From Aestuariivirgaceae bacterium (GTDB lineage: Bacteria; Pseudomonadota; Alphaproteobacteria; Rhizobiales; Aestuariivirgaceae), in the NCBI GenBank assembly GCA_028282065.1, contig JANQIR010000020.1, positions 1 to 40,962 on the forward strand: a DNA stretch of 40,962 nt, read 5' to 3'. Shown here piece after piece: positions 32,766-40,962 of this stretch. The translations under genes were made by a program, and so were the position numbers. Numbering within the stretch: the stretch's first letter is position 1; each line of letters starts with the position of its first letter. The notes below the pieces were generated by a model. That model ran no database searches. It saw nothing but the letters and a program-made list of their open reading frames with translations, and was not told the origin of the DNA.

Positions 32766-34058
32766 ATGAAGACCCTGGGACCGCTGGTTCCGTTGCTCAT
32801 TGCTGCAGGTGTTCTCCTTGCGGGTAACGGATTGCAAGGCACCCTCATTGCGCTGCGCGCTGCGGAAGAGGGTTTCGATACCGCCTATATCGGCTATTTG
32901 GGAACGGCGTACTTTGCGGGATTTCTGATGTCCTGCATCGTTACACCACGGCTGCTGCGGGCTGTCGGGCATATACGCGTCTTCGCGGCCCTGGCGGCGA
33001 TCACTGCTGCATCAACCCTGGTTCTGGTGCTCTGGATCGACCCGTTCGCCTGGATGCTCCTGCGCCTTATCACGGGGTTCAGCTTCGCCGGTCTGTTCAT
33101 GTCGGTGGAAAGCTGGCTGAACGGTGCCGCCAAGAACGCCGATCGGGCCCGCATATTGTCGATCTACCGGGTGGTCGATCTGGTTGCCGTCACCGGAGCT
33201 CAATTCCTGATACCGGCTTTTGGCGTCTCCAGCTTTGCAATCTTCGCCATCGCCGCCTTGATGATCAACCTGTCACTCGTACCGGTTTCACTGGCAGACC
33301 GGTCAAATCCCGAGCCGCCGAAGGAGGTCAAGTTTGACTTGAAAACCATCTGGGCGATCTCGCCGCTGGCCTGCCTGGGCTGCATCACGATCGGCATGAC
33401 CAACAGCTCGTTCCGCCTGGTCGGTCCCATCTATGCCGCAGGGGCCGGATTGGACGCCAACGGCATTGCGATGTTCATGAGTGCCGGCATCATTGGCGGA
33501 GCGGTCCTGCAATTCCCGCTTGGATGGCTTTCGGATCGCTACGACAGACGCTGGATCCTGATCTGGGCGACGGCCGGTGCATGCCTGGCCGCTCTCTACC
33601 TTGCACACCTCGCCGGAACCGATGTGTTCTTGCTGAATGCAGGGATTTTCGCGTTCGGCGCGTTTTCCCTGCCGCTTTATTCCCTGTCAACGGCACACGC
33701 AAACGATCGAGCCAAACCCGGCCAGTTCGTTCTGCTGGCCGCGGGTTTGAGTTTCTTCTATTCACTTGGCGCCGCAGCCGGGCCGACCATTGTCGGCTGG
33801 GTCATGACAGCCTATGGAACCCAGTATTTCTTTGTCTACATGTCCATTGTCCATGCAGGCCTGATTGCACTCACCCTGTGGCGCATGTCGCGCCGCGCCC
33901 GTCCAGAAAGAGAATCACGCGGCCGGTTTCAAATGCTGCTGCGCACCTCGCCGGTATTTCACCGTATGGCCCGGCGCGCGGCCAAGTCACGCATCAAGGC
34001 CCGGCAGGCAAGCCGAAACGCTGCAAAAGCACCGGCGGGCGGGCAGAAACCGGCATAA
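32766..34058 (+). CDS. Major facilitator superfamily transporter (YcaD-like)
   Basis: A 430-aa inner-membrane protein with about twelve hydrophobic segments. It resembles the YcaD-type MFS group: LLIAAGVLLAGNGLQGTLIALRAAEEGF, GYLGTAYFAGFLMSC, SFAGLFMSVESWLNGAA and GWLSDRYDRRW (the MFS cytoplasmic loop). The substrate is unknown. The C-terminal 50 residues are basic and probably cytosolic (RRARPERESRGRF...). ATG 32766. The gene is followed by rnd on the same strand after about 120 bp. Confidence 0.85.
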   Translation: MKTLGPLVPLLIAAGVLLAGNGLQGTLIALRAAEEGFDTAYIGYLGTAYFAGFLMSCIVTPRLLRAVGHIRVFAALAAITAASTLVLVLWIDPFAWMLLRLITGFSFAGLFMSVESWLNGAAKNADRARILSIYRVVDLVAVTGAQFLIPAFGVSSFAIFAIAALMINLSLVPVSLADRSNPEPPKEVKFDLKTIWAISPLACLGCITIGMTNSSFRLVGPIYAAGAGLDANGIAMFMSAGIIGGAVLQFPLGWLSDRYDRRWILIWATAGACLAALYLAHLAGTDVFLLNAGIFAFGAFSLPLYSLSTAHANDRAKPGQFVLLAAGLSFFYSLGAAAGPTIVGWVMTAYGTQYFFVYMSIVHAGLIALTLWRMSRRARPERESRGRFQMLLRTSPVFHRMARRAAKSRIKARQASRNAAKAPAGGQKPA

Positions 34059-34181
34059 TCGTTACATACCACCAAATTCCGATCCGGTTTGCGGCCTGAC
34101 CGCAGGCCGTTACAGGTTTTTGACGATAATCACCACATATCCTTGATTTCACCTGGAGACTCAGGCTTGTTGACGCATCAT

Positions 34182-35363
34182 ATGAACATTATCGAATCAA
34201 CCGACGCCCTCCGGGATATCTGCAACGCACTTGCGAGCGACCGTTTCATTACGGTCGATACCGAGTTCATGCGCGAACAGACCTATTGGCCGGAATTGTG
34301 CCTGATCCAGATCGCTGGGGAAGATCAGCAGGTGCTCATCGATCCCATGAGTGACGGCCTGGACCTGTCACCGTTCTATGAATTGATGGCCAACACGGCA
34401 GTTGTGAAAGTGTTTCACGCAGCCCGTCAGGACGTCGAGATTATCTATCATCGGTCCGGCAATATCCCCGCGCCTCTCTTCGACACACAGCTGGCGGCGA
34501 TGGTTTGCGGGTTTGGCGATCAGGTTGGCTATGAAGCACTCGCCCGCAGGCTGGCAAACGCCAGAATTGATAAATCCTCCCGCTTCACTGATTGGAGCCG
34601 GCGCCCGCTAACGGACAAACAACTGGCTTATGCCCTGTCTGACGTCACTCATCTTCGCGTCATTTACGAAAAACTGAAAAAGCAGCTCGATATCTCGCGC
34701 CGTGAAACCTGGCTGGACGAGGAGCTGGACACGCTGACATCTCCGGCGACTTACGAGAATAACCCTGAAGACGCCTGGATGCGCATAAAATTCCGCTCCC
34801 GCAAGAAGGCGCAGCTCGGCGTGTTGAGGTCGCTGGCGGCATGGCGCGAGCGCGAGGCCAAGCAGCGCAATGTACCCAGAAACCGGATACTGAAGGACGA
34901 CGCGCTGGCCGAACTCGCCGTACAGATGCCGCGCGAAACGGCAGATCTGCGCAGATTGAGGGCAATGCCCAAAGGCTACGCCCATTCAAAGATGGCCGAT
35001 CAGATCCTCAAGGCTGTGGCCGATGGTCTTGCAGCAGATCTTTCAACGCTTCCAGATGTCGCGAACGATCGGGACCCGGCACCGGAGGGCGCATCGGCCA
35101 TTGCGGACATTCTGAAGCTCGCCTTGAAGGTCATATCAGAGCGCGACGGCATTGCCGCCAAACTGATTGCCAGCAGCGCCGATCTGGAGCGTCTCGCCGC
35201 AGGCCAGGAAGACGTCCGCTTGATGCATGGTTGGCGCAAGGAGATATTCGGCAATCTGGCGCTTGACCTTCGGGCGGGCCGGCTTGCGATTACCGTGCGC
35301 GACGGAAGGCCCGATATCGTCCCGGCCAGCGCGTGCCGACCAAGCATCAAAGCTGCAGAATAG
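34182..35363 (+). CDS. rnd: Ribonuclease D
   Basis: The 393-aa DEDD 3'-5' exoribonuclease trims tRNA and other stable RNAs. The exonuclease motifs are ITVDTEFMRE (motif I), VVKVFHAARQDVEII (motif II) and YALSDVTHLRVIYEKL (motif III). Two HRDC-like helical segments follow (LRSLAAWREREAKQRNVPRNRILKDDALAELAVQMP...). ATG 34182 gives the family's usual start (MNIIESTDALRDIC); TTG 34167 with a GGAG upstream is possible. It ends 33 bp from the convergent ppx stop. Confidence 0.92.
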   Translation: MNIIESTDALRDICNALASDRFITVDTEFMREQTYWPELCLIQIAGEDQQVLIDPMSDGLDLSPFYELMANTAVVKVFHAARQDVEIIYHRSGNIPAPLFDTQLAAMVCGFGDQVGYEALARRLANARIDKSSRFTDWSRRPLTDKQLAYALSDVTHLRVIYEKLKKQLDISRRETWLDEELDTLTSPATYENNPEDAWMRIKFRSRKKAQLGVLRSLAAWREREAKQRNVPRNRILKDDALAELAVQMPRETADLRRLRAMPKGYAHSKMADQILKAVADGLAADLSTLPDVANDRDPAPEGASAIADILKLALKVISERDGIAAKLIASSADLERLAAGQEDVRLMHGWRKEIFGNLALDLRAGRLAITVRDGRPDIVPASACRPSIKAAE

Positions 35364-35396
35364 GCAGAATAAAGCGCATCACATCTTGTAGATTGG

Positions 35397-36914
35397 TCAG
35401 CCGATCACCAGACGTCCCGTACGTCCAACCAGATCGGACAGTTGCGTCAGACGCTTCTCGACCGTTTCTCCAGCCAGATCAGCCAGTTTCTCCGGGATTT
35501 GCAGCTCAAGGATCTTACTGGGTTGCGAGCGCAGCTTGAAGTTCGGCAACATACCAGGCATCGCCGCCGTCAGCACGTAGGCCAGCCGCATGGCGCTTGC
35601 CACAATTCTCGCCCGATCCAAATCATCGTCATGCATCAGGCGCAACAAATCGGCAGGCGCCTTGCTGGAATTTGCACCCTCGTAGCGGAAGTAGACCGTC
35701 AACGCCAGAAACACACGGCCTGGATGATCAACCCCCACGAATGCCGCCTGCGAAATCATGGATAGCGACCGGCTGCCGCGATAGTCCGGGTGCGAACGCC
35801 AACCGATATCGGCCAGCATACAGGCGGCGTGACGCAACCGACGATCAACATCGGATTCGGCGATCCGGCACTGTTCGAACAGCTGATCCGTCCAGTCGCA
35901 AAGCTCCAATTCGTGCTTGGGAGAACGCGCGTACCTGCGAGCGAAATCCCAGCACGCGGCAAGCAACGGATCAGAGTCGCGTTTGCGCTTTGAAAGCTTG
36001 GAATACAGCAACCCCTCGCGCACGCCGAACACCGACATGACAACTTCCGAAGCCCGGCCATGCTGCAACAGACGCTCCATGACCAGCGCACCATAGGGCA
36101 GAGTTTCCGAGCGGCTGCGGGAAACGGCGGGAATGTCCTTCAAAGACGCCGGTGACAGTCCCGCCACAAGCGCCGCAACAGATCGCGCCGCATCTGTTTG
36201 CATACGGAAATGATGAATCACATTCAGCGGATACTTGGTCTGGGCCATCTGCAATCGGGCAAGGTTGCGCCACGCACCGCCAACTGCATAGAGTGGCCTG
36301 TTGTGCAGATGTTCGACAAGCGGACACTCGCAAAGTGCCTCATCAATCACACTGCGCGCCTTCTTGATCGACCGGTCGGCCAGATCCATCAGTCGCAACG
36401 GACCAAGCGGCAACGTCACGCCGTCGCGGATCTCGCCATTGCGTATATCGACAAGTTCCAGACTGCCGCCGCCAAGGTCGCCGACAATCCCGTTGGCATC
36501 GCGTATACCAGCGATAACGCCCAGCGCCGCATAGCGCGCCTCCTCCCTGCCGGTCAGCACCTGGATACGGCAGCCCAATGCCTCCTGAGCATGCCGGATA
36601 AACGCCTTACCGTTTGTTGCTTCGCGAACCGCTGCGGTGGCAACGGCAAAGAACCTCTCCGCGCCAACCTGTTCCCCAATAGCCCGAAACCGCCGCAAAG
36701 CTGACAGCGCCCGCTCAACACCGTCCTCAGGCAATTCGCCGGTCACGGCCACACCGCGGCCCAGCGCACAGGCAATCTTCTCGTTGAAAACCGGCGATGC
36801 CGTCCGCCGCAAGCCGTCATAGGCAACCAGCCGTATCGTGTTCGATCCAATGTCGACCACGGCGACCGGGCGGAAGCTCGGCGGCCGTTCGTCAAAGCGC
36901 CGCTTCGGTTTCAC
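35397..36914 (-). CDS. ppx: Exopolyphosphatase/guanosine pentaphosphate phosphohydrolase
   Basis: The 505-aa protein is an ASKHA-fold phosphatase that shortens polyphosphate or acts on pppGpp. The phosphate-binding blocks are [33 protein letters not shown] and [11 protein letters not shown]; the C-terminal half is a helical HD-like extension ([20 protein letters not shown]). The start is GTG 36914, overlapping the ppk stop by GTGA, so translation is coupled to polyphosphate kinase. Paired synthesis and breakdown genes like this are common. Confidence 0.93.
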   Translation of the reverse strand: MKPKRRFDERPPSFRPVAVVDIGSNTIRLVAYDGLRRTASPVFNEKIACALGRGVAVTGELPEDGVERALSALRRFRAIGEQVGAERFFAVATAAVREATNGKAFIRHAQEALGCRIQVLTGREEARYAALGVIAGIRDANGIVGDLGGGSLELVDIRNGEIRDGVTLPLGPLRLMDLADRSIKKARSVIDEALCECPLVEHLHNRPLYAVGGAWRNLARLQMAQTKYPLNVIHHFRMQTDAARSVAALVAGLSPASLKDIPAVSRSRSETLPYGALVMERLLQHGRASEVVMSVFGVREGLLYSKLSKRKRDSDPLLAACWDFARRYARSPKHELELCDWTDQLFEQCRIAESDVDRRLRHAACMLADIGWRSHPDYRGSRSLSMISQAAFVGVDHPGRVFLALTVYFRYEGANSSKAPADLLRLMHDDDLDRARIVASAMRLAYVLTAAMPGMLPNFKLRSQPSKILELQIPEKLADLAGETVEKRLTQLSDLVGRTGRLVIG

Positions 36915-39136
36915 TTCCGCTTCCTGGTTTTTTTGGAAGTCTTGCCCGACAGTTCTGGCGGCAGGCTGTCTTTGAGCGAACTGCCCCGTCCCGATAGGGA
37001 CGGATTGTGCATAAAATAGTCGTGTGCGTTGAAGATCTCATCACCCTTCGCCGTGCCAAGTCTTTGAAAGCGCCCCTCGGGCAACAAGCGCCAGCTTTGT
37101 TGGTTATCTCGCAGATTGGCCAGCATGATCTGGTCGAGCACCTGCTCGTGCACCGTTGGCGTGTGCACGGGCACAAGCGTCTCCACCCGGCGATGCAGAT
37201 TGCGCGGCATGAGATCGGCCGAGGAGATGTAAACCCGCGCACGGGGATGCGGCAGGCCATACCCCGCACCGAAACAGTAGATCCGGGAGTGTTCCAGAAA
37301 TCGCCCGACAATGCTCTTTACACGGATGTTTTCAGACAACCCGGGAACACCGGGCCGCAGACAGCAGATGCCGCGGACGATAAGTTCAACCGGCACGCCC
37401 GCCTGGCTCGCCCTGTACAAACCATCGACGATTTCCGGATCAACCAGCGAATTTGCCTTGAACCAGATCTGTGACGGCCTGCCCGCTCTGCAATGCGCAA
37501 TCTCCTCCTCGATGTGATCGAGCAGACGCTGCTTGAGATCAAGCGGTGAGATCGCCAGTTTTTCCAGATCTTCCGGCTGAGCATAGCCTGATACATAATT
37601 GAACAGCCGGGCGGCATCGCGGCATAGAGCCGGATCACAACTGAAGAATGACAGGTCCGTATAGACCTTGGCGGTAATCGGATGATAATTGCCCGTGCCG
37701 AAATGCACATAGGAGCGCATATGCCCGGCCTCCCGCCGCACCACAAGCGAGACCTTGGCGTGGGTTTTTAGCTCCAGGAATCCGAATACCACCTGCACTC
37801 CGGCACGTTCCATATCGCGTGCCCATTGAATATTGGCCGCCTCGTCGAAACGCGCTTTTAGCTCGACCACCGCCATGACGGACTTGCCTGCTTCAGCCGC
37901 CTTGATCAGGGCCGCAACGACAGGGCTTTCCGCCGAGGTGCGGTACAGCATCTGCTTGATGGCAACGACATCGGGATCATTTGCCGCCTGCCGCACGAAC
38001 TGCACGACCACATCGAACGATTCATACGGGTGATGAACCACGATATCCTTTTGCCGGATCGCCGCAAAGCAGTCTCCGCCATGGTCGCGGATACGCTCCG
38101 GAAAACGCGCATTGTAAGGATCGAATTTGAGATCCGGCCGGTCATCCAGAATCAGCTGCTCGGTATCGGCGTAACCGACGAGACCACCACACATGACGAT
38201 CACATCATCACTGACGTCCAGTTCGGCGGCCATGAAGGACCGCAAGTCCTCCGGACAATGCCAGTCGACTTCCATACGGATCACCTGACCGCGCCGCCGC
38301 CGCTTCAGCGCCGTTTCGAACAGGCGCACCAAGTCTTCGGCCTCCTCTTCGATTTCGATGTCGCTGTCACGGATGATCCGGAAAATCCCCTGGCCTTTCA
38401 TCTCGTAGCCAGGAAACAGGCGCGGCGTGAACACGGTTAGCATATGCTCCAGCGAGATGATCCGCACCTCGCCATTGCCGCCCGGCAAGCGGATAAACCG
38501 GTCAAGCTGATGCGGGATGGGCAGCAGCGCGTTCATCGTTCGCCCGTCGTTCTTTCTCTTAAGTTGCAGAACGATGACAAAGCCGCGATTAGGAATAAAC
38601 GGGAACGGGTGCGCAGGATCGATGGCGATCGGCGTCACCACCGGCAAAATCTGATCCAGGAACCGCTCGTCCAGCATCTCCTGTTCGACCGCAGACAACT
38701 CCTGCGGCTCGATAATCCGGATGTGATTGGCCGCCAGCTCTTCCTTGAGCGCCAGCCACCGAGTGTCCTGCTCGGCCATCAGCACCTGTGCAAGTGCGCG
38801 AACCTTCTCAAGTTGCTGTTCCGCCGTCAGCCCGTCCTGGGAGACACTGGCCACGCCTTCACGGATCTGCGCCACAAGGCCTGCGACGCGCACCATGAAG
38901 AACTCGTCCAGATTGTTGCCGGAGATGGACAGAAACCGCACCCGCTCAAGCGGCGGATGATTGGGGTTTCGCGCTTCTTCCAAAACGCGCAGATTGAAGG
39001 CAAGCCAAGAAAGCTCACGATTGAAGAATCTGTCCGGACTGTCCGCCTTGACAGCTTCCGTGGCGGTCGATTCCACCAGATCCGGTTCAATGCCGCCGCG
39101 ACGCGCGGCATCGGCATATGTCGCTTCAGCACTCAT
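36911..39136 (-). CDS. ppk: Polyphosphate kinase 1
   Basis: The 741-aa enzyme polymerises the gamma-phosphate of ATP into polyphosphate. Domains: N-terminal [21 protein letters not shown], the head domain with [12 protein letters not shown], and two phospholipase-D-like catalytic halves with the phospho-His region [11 protein letters not shown] and [22 protein letters not shown]. The C-terminal tail is Ser/Lys-rich. Start ATG 39136. hdaA lies 117 bp upstream on the same strand, and ppx overlaps downstream. Confidence 0.96.
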   Translation of the reverse strand: MSAEATYADAARRGGIEPDLVESTATEAVKADSPDRFFNRELSWLAFNLRVLEEARNPNHPPLERVRFLSISGNNLDEFFMVRVAGLVAQIREGVASVSQDGLTAEQQLEKVRALAQVLMAEQDTRWLALKEELAANHIRIIEPQELSAVEQEMLDERFLDQILPVVTPIAIDPAHPFPFIPNRGFVIVLQLKRKNDGRTMNALLPIPHQLDRFIRLPGGNGEVRIISLEHMLTVFTPRLFPGYEMKGQGIFRIIRDSDIEIEEEAEDLVRLFETALKRRRRGQVIRMEVDWHCPEDLRSFMAAELDVSDDVIVMCGGLVGYADTEQLILDDRPDLKFDPYNARFPERIRDHGGDCFAAIRQKDIVVHHPYESFDVVVQFVRQAANDPDVVAIKQMLYRTSAESPVVAALIKAAEAGKSVMAVVELKARFDEAANIQWARDMERAGVQVVFGFLELKTHAKVSLVVRREAGHMRSYVHFGTGNYHPITAKVYTDLSFFSCDPALCRDAARLFNYVSGYAQPEDLEKLAISPLDLKQRLLDHIEEEIAHCRAGRPSQIWFKANSLVDPEIVDGLYRASQAGVPVELIVRGICCLRPGVPGLSENIRVKSIVGRFLEHSRIYCFGAGYGLPHPRARVYISSADLMPRNLHRRVETLVPVHTPTVHEQVLDQIMLANLRDNQQSWRLLPEGRFQRLGTAKGDEIFNAHDYFMHNPSLSGRGSSLKDSLPPELSGKTSKKTRKRK

Positions 39137-39210
39137 GAGTCCGGCTCTGAAGAGAGAGTGTCCATTGTCACTTATTCATAGTGGCAAATCATGACCGGTC
39201 AATGAATCTG

Positions 39211-39242
39211 CCCGCCCCACAACAGGCCCGCCCCACAACAGG
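39211..39242. repeat. 16-bp tandem repeat, two copies, between hdaA and ppk
   Basis: CCCGCCCCACAACAGG is repeated once in tandem. It is non-coding; function unknown. It lies in the 117-bp gap upstream of ppk and could affect its promoter. Confidence 0.55.
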
Positions 39243-39253
39243 CCCGTTCGACC

Positions 39254-39946
39254 TCACTCGCGCGCCTCAGTCATTATCTTTGCGACGAACGGCCTCGTTA
39301 TTCTAGCGTTCTCCGCAAGCGCCTGCCGGTCGACACGCGACACAAGCGAGCGCGCCGCGTCGAGCGAGCGCTCCATCCTGTTTAGCATATAGCTGATCAC
39401 CGCCTCGTCCGCCGCAATTTGCCGGTCCGCGAACAGTTTGACCAGAACAGCCCGGAGCAGAACATCATCCGCAGCTTCGATTTCCACAACGCCGGCTGCC
39501 CGCAACCGCGAATCAAGGTCCGGTAAGCCGACATTCCAATGGGCCGGAAACTGTCTTGACGTCACCAGCATGGTCGCGCCGTGTTCCCGCACCATGTTGA
39601 TCAGGTGAAACATCGCCGTCTCGTTCAACGCCTCGCCCGGCGCATCTTCGATGAGCACCGCCCCGGCCGAAACAAGGCCGGGCACATCGTCCTCACCAAG
39701 CAGCGCCGCATCCAGGACGCTCGCCTCCACTTTGGTCTGCCAGATATTCGCAAGATGGCTCTTGCCCGCCCCGGCAGGACCGACGACCACCTGCACCGGG
39801 CTTGTCCATTGCGGCCAGGCATCTACCAGCCGCACGGCAGCCTCGTTGGCGGATGTGACAAAAAAATCTTCCCGGCCAACTAAAGAGCGCACCGGCAGGT
39901 CCAAAGCAAGCTGATATGCGCTACGCCCACTCAAACCGGTTCTCAT
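39254..39946 (-). CDS. hdaA: DnaA-related regulatory inactivation protein HdaA
   Basis: The 230-aa AAA+ protein promotes DnaA-ATP hydrolysis after replication start. It begins with the clamp-binding motif Q12-LALDLP17, which docks on the DnaN sliding clamp. Walker A is G56-PAGAGKSH64; the Walker B region AVLIEDAPGE and the sensor region TSRQFPAHW follow; the C-terminal helices lack the DnaA DNA-binding domain. ATG 39946 overlaps the perM stop (ATGA), an operon arrangement usual in alphaproteobacteria. Confidence 0.9.
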   Translation of the reverse strand: MRTGLSGRSAYQLALDLPVRSLVGREDFFVTSANEAAVRLVDAWPQWTSPVQVVVGPAGAGKSHLANIWQTKVEASVLDAALLGEDDVPGLVSAGAVLIEDAPGEALNETAMFHLINMVREHGATMLVTSRQFPAHWNVGLPDLDSRLRAAGVVEIEAADDVLLRAVLVKLFADRQIAADEAVISYMLNRMERSLDAARSLVSRVDRQALAENARITRPFVAKIMTEARE

Positions 39947-40962
39947 CCCTTATGTTCGTCCGGAAGGTCAGAAACTCGACCGCTCTCGCCAAGATACAAT
40001 GCACTCGCCATATAGCGCGACAACGCAAAACGCACCAACACACCTGTTGCCGCCGCCAACGGCACAGCCAGAAGCAGACCGACAAACCCCAACAGGTAGC
40101 CAAACGCAAAAAGAGCGAACATCAGCCACACCGGATGAAGGCCGACGCGATCGCCTACCAGTTTTGGAGACAGGAAGTTGCCTTCTATGAATTGTCCGGC
40201 CACGAAGATCGCTGCAATAAGCGCAATTGAGATCCAGTCAGGCCAGAACTGCACCAGCGCCATACCGACCGACAACGCCCCGCCGATAATCGCACCGACA
40301 TAGGGAATGAAACTCATCAGACCGGCACCAAGTCCAATCAGCAATCCGAAATTCAAACCGGCGCTGATAAGTGCAAGGGCGTAGAAAACGCCAAGCGCCA
40401 GACAGACCGTCCCCTGCCCGCGAATGAAACCTGCCATCGCCTCATTGATCTGCGAGGCGATCTGCCTGATCGTATCGGCATGATCACGCGGCAGCCAGCT
40501 GTCGACCTTGGCAATCATGCGGTCCCAATCATTCAGCAGGTAGAAGATGACGATCGGCGTAACGACAAGCAAGGAAATCAGATTGACCAGCGCCAGCCCG
40601 CCCGACCAGATCGAACCGAGTAGAGAGACAATCCACCCGGCCGTCTCCTTGGCGATTTCGGCTGCCGCATCCTGCGACCCGAGCGTCGATCCGTAGAGCG
40701 TTTCCTTCAGCCAGCCCGGCACCATATGGTCGAATCGTTCGGCCAGCGTCGCGACGTATCCGGGCAGGCTTTCTGCAAAATTGCCGACTTGGTCAGCCAG
40801 CAATGGCAGGATGAGCAACAAAACCACGACAAAGACAAGCAGACTGCAAACCAGAATGATCGTCGTGGCCGCCAGCCTCGGCAGACCCCACCCTTCCAGC
40901 CTATCGGCGACCGGATCCAAGAAATAGGCCAGCACAAGGCCTGCAATAAACGGCAGCAGGAT
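39943..40962 (-). CDS. AI-2E/PerM family membrane protein (start truncated by the window edge)
   Basis: At least 339 aa are present; the open frame runs on past 40962 on the minus strand (ILLPFIAGLVLAYFLDP at the edge), so the N-terminus is missing. About seven hydrophobic segments remain, with the PerM/AI-2E family pattern LPFIAGLVLAYFLDPVADRLE, a long amphipathic middle, and LIGLGAGLMSFIPYVGAIIGGALSVGMALV near the C-terminus. Family members are proposed permeases or exporters; the substrate here is unknown. The stop overlaps the hdaA start (ATGA). Confidence 0.88.
   Translation of the reverse strand: MLLPFIAGLVLAYFLDPVADRLEGWGLPRLAATTIILVCSLLVFVVVLLLILPLLADQVGNFAESLPGYVATLAERFDHMVPGWLKETLYGSTLGSQDAAAEIAKETAGWIVSLLGSIWSGGLALVNLISLLVVTPIVIFYLLNDWDRMIAKVDSWLPRDHADTIRQIASQINEAMAGFIRGQGTVCLALGVFYALALISAGLNFGLLIGLGAGLMSFIPYVGAIIGGALSVGMALVQFWPDWISIALIAAIFVAGQFIEGNFLSPKLVGDRVGLHPVWLMFALFAFGYLLGFVGLLLAVPLAAATGVLVRFALSRYMASALYLGESGRVSDLPDEHKG

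Overview
The window looks like a chromosomal segment of a Hyphomicrobiales (Rhizobiales-type) alphaproteobacterium. The reasons are gene content and order: accB-accC-aat next to NDUFA12-mlaD-DUF2155, a cobalamin-dependent ribonucleotide reductase, speD-speE, a MaeB-type malic enzyme, and perM-hdaA-ppk-ppx facing rnd. Promoters resemble the alphaproteobacterial CTTGAC-N17-CTATAT pattern. No tRNA, rRNA, CRISPR array, integrase or transposase was found.

Layout. Positions 1-3500 are accessory-like. Three leftward single-gene units encode Ser/Asp/Gly-rich proteins without Sec signals. They share a Shine-Dalgarno block, leader sequences and an upstream motif, and the same motif at the left edge predicts a fourth member outside the window. 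Positions 3851-15440 are conserved chromosome: a nicotinate phosphoribosyltransferase, a class I aminotransferase, an M48/TPR protease, a DsbA-like protein, accB-accC-aat, then on the other strand NDUFA12-mlaD-methyltransferase-DUF2155-chorismate mutase, and an EamA transporter. Positions 15441-21390 hold nrdJ behind a promoter and a roughly 350-nt stem-rich leader. Its 3' end is followed by a 1-kb insert bounded by imperfect 27-bp direct repeats and carrying one orphan gene, then by the probable ancestral nrdJ terminator and a cluster of REP-like palindromes.

Positions 21391-26300 hold a small XRE regulator with a divergent small gene, an L,D-transpeptidase, speD-speE (polyamine synthesis) behind a candidate attenuator leader, a second EamA transporter and a small secreted Cys-containing protein. 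Positions 26294-40962 are again core: maeB, an unknown exported protein, aspS, a DUF2848 protein, an MFS transporter, rnd, ppx-ppk (polyphosphate turnover), hdaA (replication control) and the start-truncated perM at the right edge.

Most promising for something undescribed: the Ser/Asp-rich paralogue family with its shared control elements; the structured nrdJ leader; the mutually exclusive hairpins ahead of speD; and the orphan gene inserted at the nrdJ 3' end. All comparisons were made by eye; no database search, folding or composition program was run.
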